Positions 19,911 to 31,359 of a stretch of DNA of 64,000 nucleotides are shown here, piece after piece. Both the position numbers and the translations under genes were made by a program. This DNA comes from Ascaphus truei. Its lineage: Eukaryota > Chordata > Amphibia > Anura > Ascaphidae. The stretch spans positions 62,001-126,000 of the forward strand of contig WSYH01000661.1 in NCBI GenBank assembly GCA_036426205.1. Reading direction: 5' to 3'. The number at the start of each line of letters is the position of its first letter. Positions within the stretch are counted from its first letter, which is position 1. The notes below the pieces were generated by a model, which saw only the letters and a list, made by a program, of their open reading frames with translations, had not been told where the DNA came from and did not search any database.

Positions 19911-20235
19911 TACTGTCGCGGCCGAGTTTATTCTAACCTTTACCCGGTCTCGGCCGCGACAGATACCGGGCGCGCGCCGAGGTGTCCCGGGCGCGCGCTG
20001 GAGCCTCGGAGGATCGGTCCTCCGATCGGGGCTTCCCCCTCCCCTCTCCGGGTCTGCCGGGTCCCCGGGAGCCCCCTTCCGCAATCCCCCACATCGCGGG
20101 ACACCAGGGCTCCCTTCGGGAAGCGTGACCGTGCATCGATGACGCGCGGCATGCCGAGGGAAAGAAACGAGCAAGTCGGGAAACCTCCCGGCTTGCGGCT
20201 CTAGCCAAGTGCGGATAAAGTGTGCCGCCACTGTA
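19911..20235 (-). mobile_element. GC-rich foldback DNA element, copy C
   Basis: TA-flanked, with CTGTCGCGGCCGAG at the left end, pairing with CTCGGCCGCGACAG just inside. The other end is AAAGTGTGCCGCCACTG. The interior matches copies A and B in reverse orientation. The minus-strand ORFs across it are composition-driven. Confidence 0.8.
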
Positions 20236-21590
20236 TGTATTCATGTATAGATATAACAATGAACAACCACACACTTACAAGACTACTTATAGTAGTTGTA
20301 ACATGTAAAATGAGAGAAAGGGAGGAAGAAAAGAGGAAAAACTGAAATGAAATACAAACATAAAATATATAAAAAAATATATATATAAAATATTATATAA
20401 TAATCAAACATTTGTATTAAATAATAAATATCACATATATTGTCCAATTTGGTCAACTCATATATTTGATTAAAGTATCTTTATACCAGTGAATAATGAC
20501 TCATTTGGAGGGGCTTGTATGAGAAAATCAGATTGGAACAGCCAACCAAGATTTGATCATTAATTAGTTCACATGTATATATCAAACATTAGCATGGCTA
20601 TTAATGCAGAAAAATACTAAGTATATAATCAATTAAGGTCATTTATATGGATATATTCGTTTGATCCTTGCTTAATATGTATATATAATCCTAGCATAGA
20701 AACCATATTTTAGCAGGGGAATTGAATAATATTTTAGATATATTATTAGATGTTATATATAGTATATTAAGAATGTATGGAAACAAACTATTAAAGAGAT
20801 ACAATATATATGGTCTTGTAAGATTTGAAATTAATTACTTTTTATCTTTTAATCTTCCAACAGAGAGGAAAGGAGCACTGTGGGAAAGGAGGGGATGGGG
20901 GGGGGGGGGAGAAAAAGAGGAGGAAAGAAAAGAGGGAGGAAGACAAAGAAAAGAAAGAAGTGAAAGAACTGAGGATTTGTATCCGAGGTCACCAGCAAAG
21001 CAAAGGTGTCCAGACTGCACTAAACAGCCACTCAAGAGATCAACGCTGGAAGGGATCATAAATTGTTGTGCATATGTGCTTTAGTTATTAACTGTGATGT
21101 GTGATACTAAATGTATAAATAAATTAATTTGTGAAAAAGCAAAGAAATGTGTACAACTATAAATTTTAAATATTTTAATTATTATTAGGTTTAAAATATA
21201 AGTGAAAAAATATATATATACATATTTTATGTGAAATTCATAAGAAAAATAATAGATTCTGAATAGATATGCAAGATGGAACCCTCATGAGACTAGCACG
21301 GAGGGGACATGTGACATGTCCAACCCAGACCTCCATGTCATGTCGACACTTATGGGAAACATCGCTGTCTACACTACTGTGCTGATGTCAATGCAATCGT
21401 TAAGGCCATCTGGAATCAATAAACTACAAACTAACTAATAACGCTCTCTATCAGCGCTTGATCCAATTGGCTAAGTGATATTTGACATCAAACAAAATGT
21501 GCGTGATAAAACAAATAAGTGAAACAACAGCTGCCAAGGGGACAGCAAACAATAGACAGTTCCAAATCTAACATAACATACAAAAATACA
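20236..21590. other. AT-rich repeat interior with a polypurine tract
   Basis: Mostly AT-rich and ORF-poor. A strongly purine-biased stretch at about 20862-20975 (G and A almost only, including a run of G) interrupts it and yields opposing pseudo-ORFs. The 21250-21450 part probably belongs to the 3' untranslated region of the PLE fragment at 22084 (minus). Confidence 0.4.
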
Positions 21591-22003
21591 AAAAGCTAAG
21601 TCCCCGGCGCTAATGAGTTAAAGTCCACAGTACCATGATCCAGAACACAGTCCTTGATGGAAAAGACAGTCCTGGCAATGGGTGGGTTAACCAATACAGT
21701 TCAGAGTGGCTTTTATGGTTTTCAGAGTATGCCCCAAATGGTCTCTGTAATGAATAAAAAAGACACACCAATTGCGCAGTATATAGAGAACCACAGCCCT
21801 TACAGAGATGGAAATAACCCTAACTTACAAGATGAGATCTCTCCCCTGATTGCACAAGATCTCATCTTGAAAACCATCAAAGCCACTCTGAACTGTATTG
21901 GTTAACCCACCCATTGCCAGGACTGTCTTTTCCATCAAGGACTGTGTTCTGGATCATGGTACTGTGGACTTTAACTCATTAGCGCCGGGGACTTAGCTTT
22001 TTG
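21591..22003. repeat. Long hairpin (foldback) repeat
   Basis: The arms 21591-21725 and 21867-22003 are near-perfect reverse complements (GCTAAGTCCCCGGCGCTAAT against ATTAGCGCCGGGGACTTAGC), with a loop of about 140 bp. Its insertion splits the phrase CATCTGGAATCAAT, seen at 21408 and again at 22011, which suggests a target duplication. Confidence 0.8.
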
Positions 22004-22083
22004 TATTTTCATCTGGAATCAATGTCCCCAAAACATAAATCCAATAAGTCTCCCGTAGATTTAAGAGTTTATGCCTATCACCA

Positions 22084-22470
22084 CTACCAGTGGTAGTGAT
22101 TGTGTTTGGATTTATAGTGACAAGATAAGCTATGAGTTTGTAACCCATGTAGAATATTTCTCCGATGTTCTAAGAACCGTGTGCTTAAAGGGCATGCAGT
22201 CCTTCCGATGTATTGAATACCACATGGGCATGAAATGGCATAAACCACAAAGGAGGTTAGGCAGTCAATGTGTCCTTTGACTGGATGCATAGAACCGTTT
22301 GAATGTGATGGAGTTAGATGTTTTCAGATGTTTACAAGTTAAACATCTTGTGCGTTTACAAATAAAATTGCCGTTAGTTTTTGTTTATTTTTTATCATCA
22401 ATTTTTGATCAACAGCCTTTAGTCTACTAGGTGCCAATAGAGATTTGATATTTCTAGCTTTTATATACAC
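22084..22470 (-). pseudogene. Penelope-like element, C-terminal fragment with GIY-YIG endonuclease
   Basis: The minus strand reads from about 22465 with ARNIKSLLAPSRLK-like sequence (the end of the PLE reverse transcriptase module). A frameshifted linker follows, then a clean GIY-YIG domain at 22290-22084: VVYAISCPCGIQYIGRTACP, then RFLEHRRNI. Closely similar text occurs in the PLE at 27640-28961, so the two belong to one family. The GIY-YIG nuclease nicks target DNA to prime reverse transcription. The copy is strongly 5'-truncated, joined directly to an inverted terminal-repeat segment. Confidence 0.85.
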
Positions 22471-22758
22471 CTCATAAAATGCTGTTTTTACTTTGTTGTT
22501 TGTGAGTTAGCATTTTGTTGGATTTTTAAGGGATAATAAATGTGTATTATTTTGGACATATTGCACTAGGATCGGGCGCTTTCTTTTTGTGTTTTTTGTA
22601 CAGATTGACTTGGAATTCATTGGTTCCCTGTGGAAGGCAGCCGTTCCTGTTTGCAGCAAGATCAAACGACTGATCCATTTATATTTGGACTTTTAATACT
22701 GGTCTATGCATTTGTATCCACAATTTTATTTTTGCTCTTTATTATCCCTTGTCCTATC

Positions 22759-23159
22759 TACACTGGCGACACACTTTATTCGAGCTCGGCTAGTCCCACG
22801 AATTCGGGTATACCCGGGTGTATTGAGGTTTGTGACTGTTTTCTGCCCGAGTGCATTGAGGTATTTTCCAGGCAGGGATTGAAGCATTTTATTCCCGCTG
22901 GCTGCAATACTGCACAGTATTTATATATATACTGCATTACAATTCATGAATTTATGCCATCTGGTAGACACGCGAAGCATTGCAGCCTATTAAATCCTAA
23001 TCATTATCATTTAACAGATCAGCCGCCCGTCAGCCAGGCATGAACCCAGGCTGGGAAGGCAAACACAACGGGGCTTGTCAGAGGTGAGGAGCGGCGCATT
23101 CCAGGTATCTGCCAGGTACATACTGGGTATTTGCTCGGATAAAGTGTGTCGGTGCAGTA
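22759..23159 (+). mobile_element. Foldback DNA element, copy G, carrying palindrome-centre sequence
   Basis: TA-flanked. The left end is CACTGGCGACACACTTTATT and the right end GATAAAGTGTGTCGGTGCAG, which are inverted repeats. Unlike copies A-E, the interior at about 22925-23010 contains ACAATTCATGAATTTATGCC and CCTATTAAATCCTAATCATT. Both are diverged versions of sequence at the centre of the 0-8 kb palindrome (4755-4830) and at 57375-57450. Confidence 0.7.
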
Positions 23160-23423
23160 TTCATTGGTTATTTACATTTCTATTTAGCTTCATATATTTA
23201 CTAGCAACATCCAGACATACAAACATATTTTTCAATTAATATATTATTTTTTGATCTAGTTTGTTTTTTCATCATCTTGTTATTTAAATAGTCCGCTATT
23301 TATTGGGCTATTTTTCATTAACTCTATTAATATAAATTTTCTTTTTAAACTTCAACTAAATTGTCATAATATTTAGCTGGGGATCTGATTACACTTTAAG
23401 GCGCAGTCTTGTTTGTTATTCTA

Positions 23424-23472
<49 letters not shown>
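23160..23472. other. AT-rich spacer ending in (AT)n
   Basis: ORF-free, AT-rich sequence that ends in an uninterrupted (TA)n tract at about 23423-23471. Nothing else is recognised. Confidence 0.6.
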
Positions 23473-23474
<2 letters not shown>

Positions 23475-24239
23475 ATAAAAGGAATAGACAGCGCCTGTGA
23501 AAGTGACCACCTGAATTGCTGTGTCACTAAACTAGATGACCAAAATATAACTCTACCTAGCACAGATGCCTGAAAATATTACCATAATATACAGTATAAG
23601 TGGTAGTGATAACTACAAAGGTGGATATTGTATAATGGGTGATATTAACTGTGACGGGAGCTTTGTGACAGGCTATAAATACTACACCACCAAAGATATA
23701 ACTGTGTTGTACTGGACGAGACTTAGATATGATAAAATATAATTTATTCCTTGAAAAAGGTGAACACACGAGATATACAAATAACAGACAAAATATGGAC
23801 ACTTACTTAAAGGTTAGGACAAGAAAAGCCATCAGGATACAGGATGGGCCATTTCTTCCATAATTCAGTTTCAGATGAAGACATCACAGCAATACATGAA
23901 GATCATGAAGACACATGAAGACACATGAAGACATTTGAGTAAGGGCAGACTCTGGCTTATATACCATTTCAACCCTTCTCTTGCACTCAAGGCGCCGAGC
24001 TGTCTAGCAAAAATCACTTTGAAGGAGATTTTGGCTTCCCTGTAAGTGTGAAGACCGACACTTAAAAACACTCAGCCCCTTTGTTCTTACCCTTAGCATA
24101 AACAATCAGGACAGTTAGCTTTTGATCACCGGGCTATGTTAATTCCTCAGGATTCCCTTCCTGCCTTATTTAACATAGCAGATGGAGTCTGCATTTTTCA
24201 GAGCAGATCCAAAATCCCAGATACACTTTAATAACTACA
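23473..24239. other. Unassigned repeat-like sequence
   Basis: Contains a short tandem ACATGAAGAC array near 23895-23930. No domain is recognised on either strand. The start, adjacent to the TA tract, resembles other PLE-type insertions, but I could not confirm this. Confidence 0.3.
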
Positions 24240-25550
24240 CATATTAAAAGACCGAGTTATGGTAGGTCCAGCGGGTCCAAACTTTCCAGACCTTAATGCT
24301 GGAAGTGGTACACTATAGGGTCCAAGTTTCAGCCCGCTATGACCTTCGGAACCGAAGTTATACAAATACCACATAAACCGTTTCATATTTTATTATAAAA
24401 ATCTCCGCTAAAAAGCAATCTCAGCTTTTCACTAAATCCCCATTGAAAACAACGGGCTCCGCCGCCATGGGTTTCAATGGAGCAACTCCGCCGTTGTAGT
24501 CAATGGAGTTTCCCGCCATAGACTTTCAATGGGGAAACCGCCGCCATTTAAGTCTATGAGAAAATCCACAAATCTTTACATTCGTCCACACTCCGTCTGG
24601 TTGGTCTGAGGGGGTTCGGAAGGGGCATGCATTAAAGCCAGAACCTTGGCTACATGCCACCCAAATCCCATCCCTCTGGTCATTCCAGAACCGGAGATAT
24701 GGACTTACACATTTCAACATTTTACATCGTTTTTTCGCCATGCGGCTTTTCCCCATTGGAATCAATGGCCGGCGCCGCCATTGAGAATGCATGGCGCCCG
24801 TCGCCATTAGATTCAATGGTGCGACCCTCCTTCTCTGCTCGACCCTTTACCTGGTCCCTCATTCCCGGACCCGGTGTGGATTGTGTGTGGGGGTTCCTAG
24901 GGGTTAGGGACAAAAATAACATTATTCCCAGGGGCCCTAGAACCCAAGATTCCCACGCCAATTGTCGTTGAACTTGACCATAGTGATTAAACTCTTTTAA
25001 AAGACATTGTATCCGCTTTTGCGGTCTGAGGTTTGGATGGCTGCCAACCTGTTCCTCGAGGCCGGCGTTGAGGAATCTCCATTGAAGTCAATGAGCCCAT
25101 TGACTTACAATGAGAAACCGCCGCTCCTCCTCTCGGACGCCACCTGCTGGTCGTCGCTGGAAAACAGGTCCAAAACCGCTACTTCTGCCATTAGAAAGCA
25201 TGGAGGCTCAATGGCGACCTATGGACGGATGCAAAATGGAGACGGAAAAGGTGGGAAAATTACACAAAGTGCTATAATCACTATTTTAACATTAACCCCT
25301 TCCCTCCCGCATCAACCCTAGTGTATGTGTGAGTACAAAAACCGGGATAACACAATACATTTACACAGGGGAATAAACATTTGGATACTGAAGCAAGGCA
25401 AAACACATTACTGGACCTCAGTCCAGTTAACCCCTTGCTTCCCGGGTGAGAGTAGAGGGTGGCCAAATGGGGTGTAACCCCTTTAATCTTGGGCCAAACT
25501 CTCTCTATCTTGACATTAACATAATACAATGAATTAATAAAATGTGCAAC
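24240..25550. other. Region of CCATTGA/TCAATGG palindromic runs
   Basis: Repeated short blocks such as TTTCAATGGAG, TAGTCAATGGAG, CTTTCAATGGGG, GATTCAATGG, CCCATTGACTT and CCATTGAAGTCAATG alternate with GCCGCCATT at 24440-24560, 24750-24830 and 25075-25130. Opposing ORFs here (24526-24816, 24654-24971) are by-products. This looks like LTR or satellite-type non-coding sequence with many short inverted motifs. I cannot name the family. Confidence 0.4.
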
Positions 25551-25749
25551 TAATAATGACAATAAAAAATATATATAATTAATAAAAGGGGGTAAAAATG
25601 TAAAATATGTCTAAGTTCAAAAAATGTTCAAAATTGTACCAATGACCAAATAAAAGTTTAATATCCACACCCCAAAATTGGGTAACCTTAAAAGAATTTT
25701 GTGGTCCGGGCAGCTTCTTCCTTGGAGTCAACAACCTCCCAGCAGATAC

Positions 25750-26090
25750 CTATTAGAAAAGAAAAAAGTGGAAAAGCGCCCGATCCATGTGTAAAATCCA
25801 ATGATTAAGGTTTAATAACACGAACAAAGACAAATGCACACTCACACTTTGCCAATAATTTAAGAGCATTGTATGCGCCAGCATGTATCAGACTGCAGCA
25901 AGTTTGTTCCGTCTCGCTGTGTACACACAATGGTGCTTCACTGCTGCTGGTGTCACCGTCTCAATCTCTCTCTGACAACCCGAATGAACCACCTTTGATA
26001 AAGCGCCCCAGCGAAACGTACGTCAGGTGGGAGGCGGCTACAGGACTGACGTCATCACGCATTGACGTCCCCATGCCGAGCAGAAGGTGA
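25750..26090 (+). mobile_element. PLE terminal repeat with hammerhead
   Basis: This begins near AAAAGCGCCCGATCC, the same end motif as 19073 and 22569, and contains the plus-strand hammerhead-like motif at 25989-26030. It lies upstream and in sense with the PLE coding fragment at 27640-28961, as expected for a 5' terminal repeat. Confidence 0.55.
25989..26030 (+). ncRNA. Hammerhead-ribozyme-like motif, U3/A8 variant (plus)
   Basis: Stem I CCACCU (25989-25994) pairs perfectly with AGGUGG (26025-26030). The core is UUGAUAA (25995-26001) in place of CUGAUGA, followed by an extra A and a GC/GC stem II. GAAA lies at 26013-26016, then a C-G closing pair with GUAC loop and a GUC cleavage triplet (26022-26024). 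The two core changes, C3 to U and G8 to A, occur at positions that pair with each other in known hammerhead structures. Stem II is short. Confidence 0.6.
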
Positions 26091-26410
26091 GAGGCTCTGT
26101 ACAGAGCCGAGACGCGTGTTAAGGGAGTCTGGGTCCATACATCATAGACACCAGGTACTTTATGTGGTATCTTATGGCAGCAGGACTTTGAACAGGAACC
26201 ACAGGTACAACTGCTTATGTCAGCGTTACTCCGCGATATTAACCCTGACGAGGGCTTAACACAGGGATGCGGTATATAACCAATTACCTCACCTCACCCA
26301 GCACGTGTAAATGCAATTGCTGTTGACGACTTCTTTCATTGCGTGCTTTTCCTCTCCCCTCGGCTCATTTATATGTTTGCTCACTACGTTATCACAGTCT
26401 GTTTACCTAT
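26091..26410. other. Unassigned spacer after PLE terminal repeat
   Basis: No recognised feature apart from a short ORF without domain. Probably 5' non-coding sequence of the PLE. Confidence 0.3.
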
Positions 26411-27045
26411 CTGTTACTGTGACACATTTGAATTAGGGGGCCATAACTGGATACGGACTAGATCCGTGCCCCAGAGCTGTAAAATACATTTTTGTAAGCT
26501 CTTGTACATTTAGCTATTGATAGTCACTGACTGACCTATGTGTATATTGTGAGGTATTATTAAGCATGTTTAAGTGGCACATTTATGTTAGGGGGCTATA
26601 ACTGGATACGGACTAGAACCGTGCCCCAGAGCTAAGTACCACACTTTGTGAGCTTTGTGCACACTATAATATAACACATTGCCCACCATATTAACCCTCC
26701 TATAGTTAGGCTTGCTTTAACCCTCAATTTAGGGTATTCCTCACCATATTCTGTTACTGTGACACATTTGAATTAAAAATACATTTTTTGTAAGCTCTTG
26801 TACATTTAGCTATTGATAGTCACTGACTGACCTATGTGTATATTGTGAGGTATTATTAAGCATGTTTAAGTGGCACATTTATGTTAGGGGGCTTAAACTG
26901 GGATACGGACTAGAACCGTGCCCCAGAGCTAAGTACCACACTTTGTGAGCTCTTGTGCACACTATAATAAACAATTGCCCACCATATTAACCCTCCTATA
27001 GTTAGGCTTGCTTTAACCCTTAATTTAGGGTATTCCTCACCATCT
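26411..27045 (+). repeat. Direct tandem duplication, about 340 and 295 bp
   Basis: The phrase CTGTTACTGTGACACATTTG occurs at about 26411 and again at about 26750. Each is followed by the same text (TAGCTATTGATAGTCACTGA, then CCGTGCCCCAGAGCTAAG, then TATTCCTCACCAT). The first copy contains an extra piece, about 50 bp, ending CCCCAGAGCTGT. Non-coding. Confidence 0.85.
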
Positions 27046-27639
27046 TCATTGTGGATTATCAAATAGCAATTAGTGAGCTCTCAATCTATTGTGCATAGCA
27101 CATAGGATATATACCTTTGCATGGGTAGTTCTCCGTCACCTGTATCCACTTTACAGGCCTTTTAACCTTGTTATTGCTGAACTAGGGGGTTGACTATTAC
27201 AGTCCTTGATTGTTGATTTCTGCTAGTTAGTAGCTAGGTGGGCTCTCCACCTCCCCCCCTAGACCTCAGTTATAGTATTTTATATATTTTTGTCTGTTTT
27301 CTTTGTATTTTGTTACCACAGTCAGTTGACCATTTTTTCAACAATTTTGACATCTATTTTAAATTATACGATTAAAGCATTTTAATTTTAAATTTATCAC
27401 CAATTCATATTTGCTTACAACGAGTGCTGCCCATAGGGTGTCTTTTGTTTAATTGTTATAACCCGAATGTACAGCCTGTAGTTCCTATTCAGCACGGATA
27501 GTTCTGGGAGTAACTCAGGAAACTTCCTCTCTGGTGTCTGGTGTCTGGCGTCTGAAATTGCCTGGAAGCCAACATACATTTGGGCTACATGCGATATAGC
27601 CTCTATATATACACATGCATTAAACATAATAAGGGTCTA
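27046..27639. other. Non-coding spacer before PLE coding fragment
   Basis: AT-rich and ORF-poor. Nothing is recognised; the truncation point of the PLE lies near 27640. Confidence 0.4.
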
Positions 27640-28961
27640 TCAGCTACAAAATATTTTTTGGACCAGGAGAGGAATATAGGTGATAGGCAGACTACATTAA
27701 TTTGCAAGCCATTGCATTTATTTTGGAGCATAATTTTTTTTATTCGAAGATTCTTATTATTTACAGGTTTGTGGGATAGCCATGGGAATCAGATTTGCCC
27801 CCAGTTACGCTAACCTCTACATGGGTTTGTGGGAGGATCGTCATGTTTGGGGGGACGCGGGACTGGGGGAGAGTCTGGTGTTTTATGGCCGTTACATAGA
27901 CGACCTTATCATTATTTGGGACAGACATTTGAAGGATCTCGAAGTCAAGTTAAATTCATTCAATGAGAACGATATGGATTTAAAATTCACTTTTGACATT
28001 AATAAGGAGAAAATAGTATTTTTAGATTTGGAGCTCAGTATTAGTGAAGATTACAAAATTATCACAAAAACTCATTTTAAAAAAGTTGCAGCCAATGGCT
28101 ATTTACATAACACAAGTAATCATTATAGAAGGTGGCTGGACAACATCCCCAGGGGCCAATTTCTTAGAATCAGGAGAAATTGTTCTCTTGATTCTGATTT
28201 TTTGGCCCAGGGGGAGTTGTTGGTCAAGAAATTTCTTTCAAAAGGTTATGATCTACATGTTATATATGAGACTTTCAGACAGGTTGGTACTTTAAATCGT
28301 GCCGCCCTGCTTGAGAAGTTTAAAAGGAATAAAAATATGGTAACTACTAGAAAGTCTGATCAACAAGGGACATCTATTAAATCTCCCCTCTTTATTACCA
28401 CAAATAATAATGCAGCTCAAGGCATAACATCCATTCTAAACAGACATTGCAGCATTATTTTGAGAGATCCTATTATCGGCTCAAAATTACCATCTAGAAT
28501 TCCTGTGGTTTTAAAAAAAGCAAGGAATCTAAAAACTTTATTGGCTCCAAGTCGTTTAAAGCAAAACATTGATAATTCTATGAATGTCATATCTAAGAAC
28601 GGTAATCTGTCTTGTGGGCGTACAAGATGTCTGACGTAGACATTTACAAAAGGTGGATCATGTTTCATCATATTTCAACAAATCTGTTCATGCAGTTAAG
28701 GGTCAGGTCAATTGCCTATCCACATTTGTTATTTATATCATCACATGTCCATGTGGCTATCAATACATTGGCAGGACAGCGTGCACCCTAAGTATGTGCT
28801 TCCTGGAGCACAGGCGTAACATCATTCATGGTCTGACCACTCATAGTCTGTCAAGACATTACCTTGAGAAACACAATAATTATCCTTCATGCTCGCAATG
28901 CAATTGGATTACGTCATTTTTCTGCGTCCTTTTAAACCTTCATTGGACGCCATTACACTAA
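27640..28961 (+). pseudogene. Penelope-like element: RT C-terminal half and GIY-YIG endonuclease
   Basis: The plus strand starts mid-RT (YFLDQERNIGDRQT in one frame). After a frameshift comes VCGIAMGIRFAPSYANLYMG and a catalytic YIDD (FYGRYIDDLIIIW, about 27883-27920). The clean 285-codon ORF (27782-28639) holds the rest of the RT and its linker (RNLKTLLAPSRLKQN). A second frame (about 28653-28900) carries the GIY-YIG module (VIYIITCPCGYQYIGRTACT, FLEHRRNIIHGL). The element is 5'-truncated and has two frameshifts. A hammerhead-like motif follows within a few bases of the end, and another lies in the upstream terminal repeat, both in sense. Confidence 0.88.
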
Positions 28962-29003
28962 GCCCCTGGACGAAGCAAAGGGTGCGAAACGTACGTCGGG
29001 GTT
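28960..29003 (+). ncRNA. Hammerhead-ribozyme-like motif (plus), 3' of PLE
   Basis: Stem I AGCCCC (28961-28966) pairs with GGGGUU (28998-29003). The core region is UGGACGA, then an extra A, GC/GC stem II, GAAAC (28986-28990), GUAC loop, and GUC triplet ending at 28997. Aligned with the 25995 motif this is U3.G8, intermediate between the C3-G8 and U3-A8 forms, and position 4 is also changed. Probably inactive. Confidence 0.5.
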
Positions 29004-29089
29004 GTGTCTGTTTGCACTCCCCAGGGACCCCCAAGTTTTGCTGTGAACCTCTTCTGAACTTTTCATTCCATGATCTTTTGCAATTTATT

Positions 29090-29858
29090 TGTAATGGATC
29101 AGGGGACACGTGCTTCTCAGCGGGTCCCCGTCACCTCTAGCCCCACGGCAGCCTCCTGCCCTGCTTCTCCGCTCCCTCAGCAGCTTACCTCCCCCACGTC
29201 GAGCCATTCCTCTGCGGCGCACGCTGCATCTGCATGCACGCGATCGGGGTGCGCGCACGGCAGCCTTACAGAAGGCGCGCACCCGATCCTCTTACCTGCC
29301 CTCCCGTGCTGCTGGTGCCGCCCCTCATTGGCTGCAGGCCATTACGAGCTATCACACCCCTGCCTCCCTCCTGGACCTATCCCTGCATACTCTCAGACAG
29401 GCCTCCGCTCCTCCCCTTGCCATCATTGGTTCTCCCTCCTTTATTACCTCAGTCTGCCCTCTCCGTCGTCGCTCAGCATAGCTTCTCTGTAGCTCCTGTG
29501 TGCAGTAACTTGTGCTTAGCTCTCTGTTCCAGCTCCTTGTTCCTGACCCTGCCTCTGTTTGGATTTCCCTGGTTTGATCTCGGCTTTGCTTTACTACGTG
29601 TACCTCTCTACCCCTGGACTCTGCTTTGGACACCACTATGCTGCTCTCTCCTGCCCCTGACCCTTGGCTCTTGGACATTAACCTTCCGACTTCTGGCACC
29701 CCGGACTCTGCAAGTATACGATTAACCCTTTTCTCACCAGGCCCGGCAACGCAAATTACCACACTACGGGCGCGCCCTCACTGCTGTGGGTGCGTGTTAT
29801 ACCCTTACCCACCTCAGTTCTGGGGACTGGCCAGGTCTGCGGGCATACAGGCATTACA
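29090..29858 (+). mobile_element. Solo gypsy LTR with 5-bp target duplication
   Basis: It starts TGTAATGGATCAGGGGAC and ends GGCATTACA. TTATT flanks it on both sides (29085-29089 and 29859-29863). It can be aligned with the LTR at 52908-53521 (TGTAAGGAATCAGGG ... GCATTACA). It is GC-rich, which produces long spurious ORFs on both strands (29110-29762). Confidence 0.85.
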
Positions 29859-29863
29859 TTATT

Positions 29864-30341
29864 TCACTCCAGGACCCTTTATCGTGGGCTTACATGTTTA
29901 TGACTCTGTGGTGATCTGCAAGTATATACATTGTTCATCTATATCCATCAGTGGCTGTCCTATATAATATATGCCTCATTGTTAGTGATTGGAGTGGTAT
30001 TGCATTGGTACTTATTATTATTGATATCAGGATTTAGGTTACAGCATTCAGCAACTTACCATAGACTTATTGACCGGCCGGTCTTAATATTTATGCAGAA
30101 GGTTAAAACAGTGCTTTCTCCTGCTTTGCATTATCTTTGGTCTCTGTGTCATCCTTAGACCATATCATACCTTAGCATCTTTTTTCTATGTTTAGGTTAT
30201 ATTTTCAGCTGTAGGGGTTCCTTGGGGACTGTTTTAACCCTTTTTTGTGTAATTCATGTCTTTTTTGAATAAATCAAATTTATTATTACTTTTTTGCTTG
30301 GGTGCTTTTAGTGGGACATCTTTTTCTTTTCTCTTCTTTTG

Positions 30342-30394
<53 letters not shown>

Positions 30395-31289
30395 CAGCGC
30401 TAGGACTAGCACAATAGGTGAATTTATAGTTAAAAAATAATGTGGAAATGTATTAAATAATATTTTAAATCAAGTAATGAAGGAGGATAATGTGCCTGTA
30501 GGATGCAGCTCTAATTAGGATATGCCTATCCAATAGAAATAGAAGAAAGTGCAATCCTACATAGTAAATGAAAATATATAGGGAAAATTTATAAAACAAC
30601 AAAAGCTTGGTTGCTGGACATAAACACAAAAAATACACAGACACAACATGTACATATAAAAACACAATTAGAGGGGTAATCCAAGATAAAAAATGGTAGG
30701 ATATAAAATAAAATGTCCAAAAAGTCTGTTGTGGAGGAGTGATTAGTATTGCAGATGATAAATCACTTGTAGCATAGAACATATAGCAAATTGAGGAGAG
30801 TAAAGTAGCCATGTATTATTGAGAAAAGATATCAGTAATTGGCTGAAAGATGACTTCCGTATTGAAAAGGTTGCTGAAAGATGCAGGCAGGGCAGATGTA
30901 GGGAATAAAGGAACGATCTCACCAGATAGTGTAACCGCGATGAACCCCAAGGGTCTCTGTGTCCCTCCATCTGCTGCACCAGCGATAGCACGCTGTAAGG
31001 TGACCACGTGATGCTGACAGGGTAACACTGGAGACAGTCTCCTGCTTCCTGCTTCCTTTTTCTCCAAGCCTGATTTACGTCACTGTGGCCAGCAGCTGTT
31101 TGTGGGAGGAGTGTGGATCAAAGAGTGAGGAGTGGAATACATTCAAGTCTATGCCGGTATATCTATTGGAAGTTTACCGTTTCACAATCAGTGTGGCTGA
31201 GTCTGATATTCTTTTGCTACAACGGAGATCACACATTGCAGTGTGAAACTTTAAAACTTCAGATTTGTGGCAGGCTGGGAGAAACAGGA

Positions 31290-31355
<66 letters not shown>
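29864..31355. other. AT-rich spacer with (TA)n tracts
   Basis: Contains (TA)n at about 30342-30392 and (GT)n(TA)n at about 31293-31355, with about 900 bp of AT-rich, ORF-poor sequence between. The 30393-31110 part begins AATCAGCGCTAGG after the TA tract and may be a non-autonomous insertion. No gene is recognised. Confidence 0.4.

Positions 31356-31359
<4 letters not shown>

Larger units (their letters stand above)
19047..22605. mobile_element. PLE-derived block with 135-bp inverted ends
   Basis: 19047-19183 and 22465-22605 are inverted copies of the same sequence (AAGCGCCCGATC, then CAACAAAATGCTAACTC). The right copy runs straight into the 5'-truncated PLE coding fragment on the minus strand, and the left copy leads into a region with a minus-strand hammerhead motif. 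This fits the inverted or partial tandem terminal repeats typical of PLE insertions. A foldback element (19911-20235) and a hairpin (21591-22003) have been added inside. Confidence 0.6.

Noticed and set aside
23557..24071. Minus ORFs of 66-81 codons as genes
   Set aside because: Hydrophobic AT-driven translation in repeat sequence with no domain or conserved partner.
29110..29762. Several 120-160-codon ORFs on both strands
   Set aside because: They lie inside a solo LTR bounded by TTATT duplications; no domain is present.
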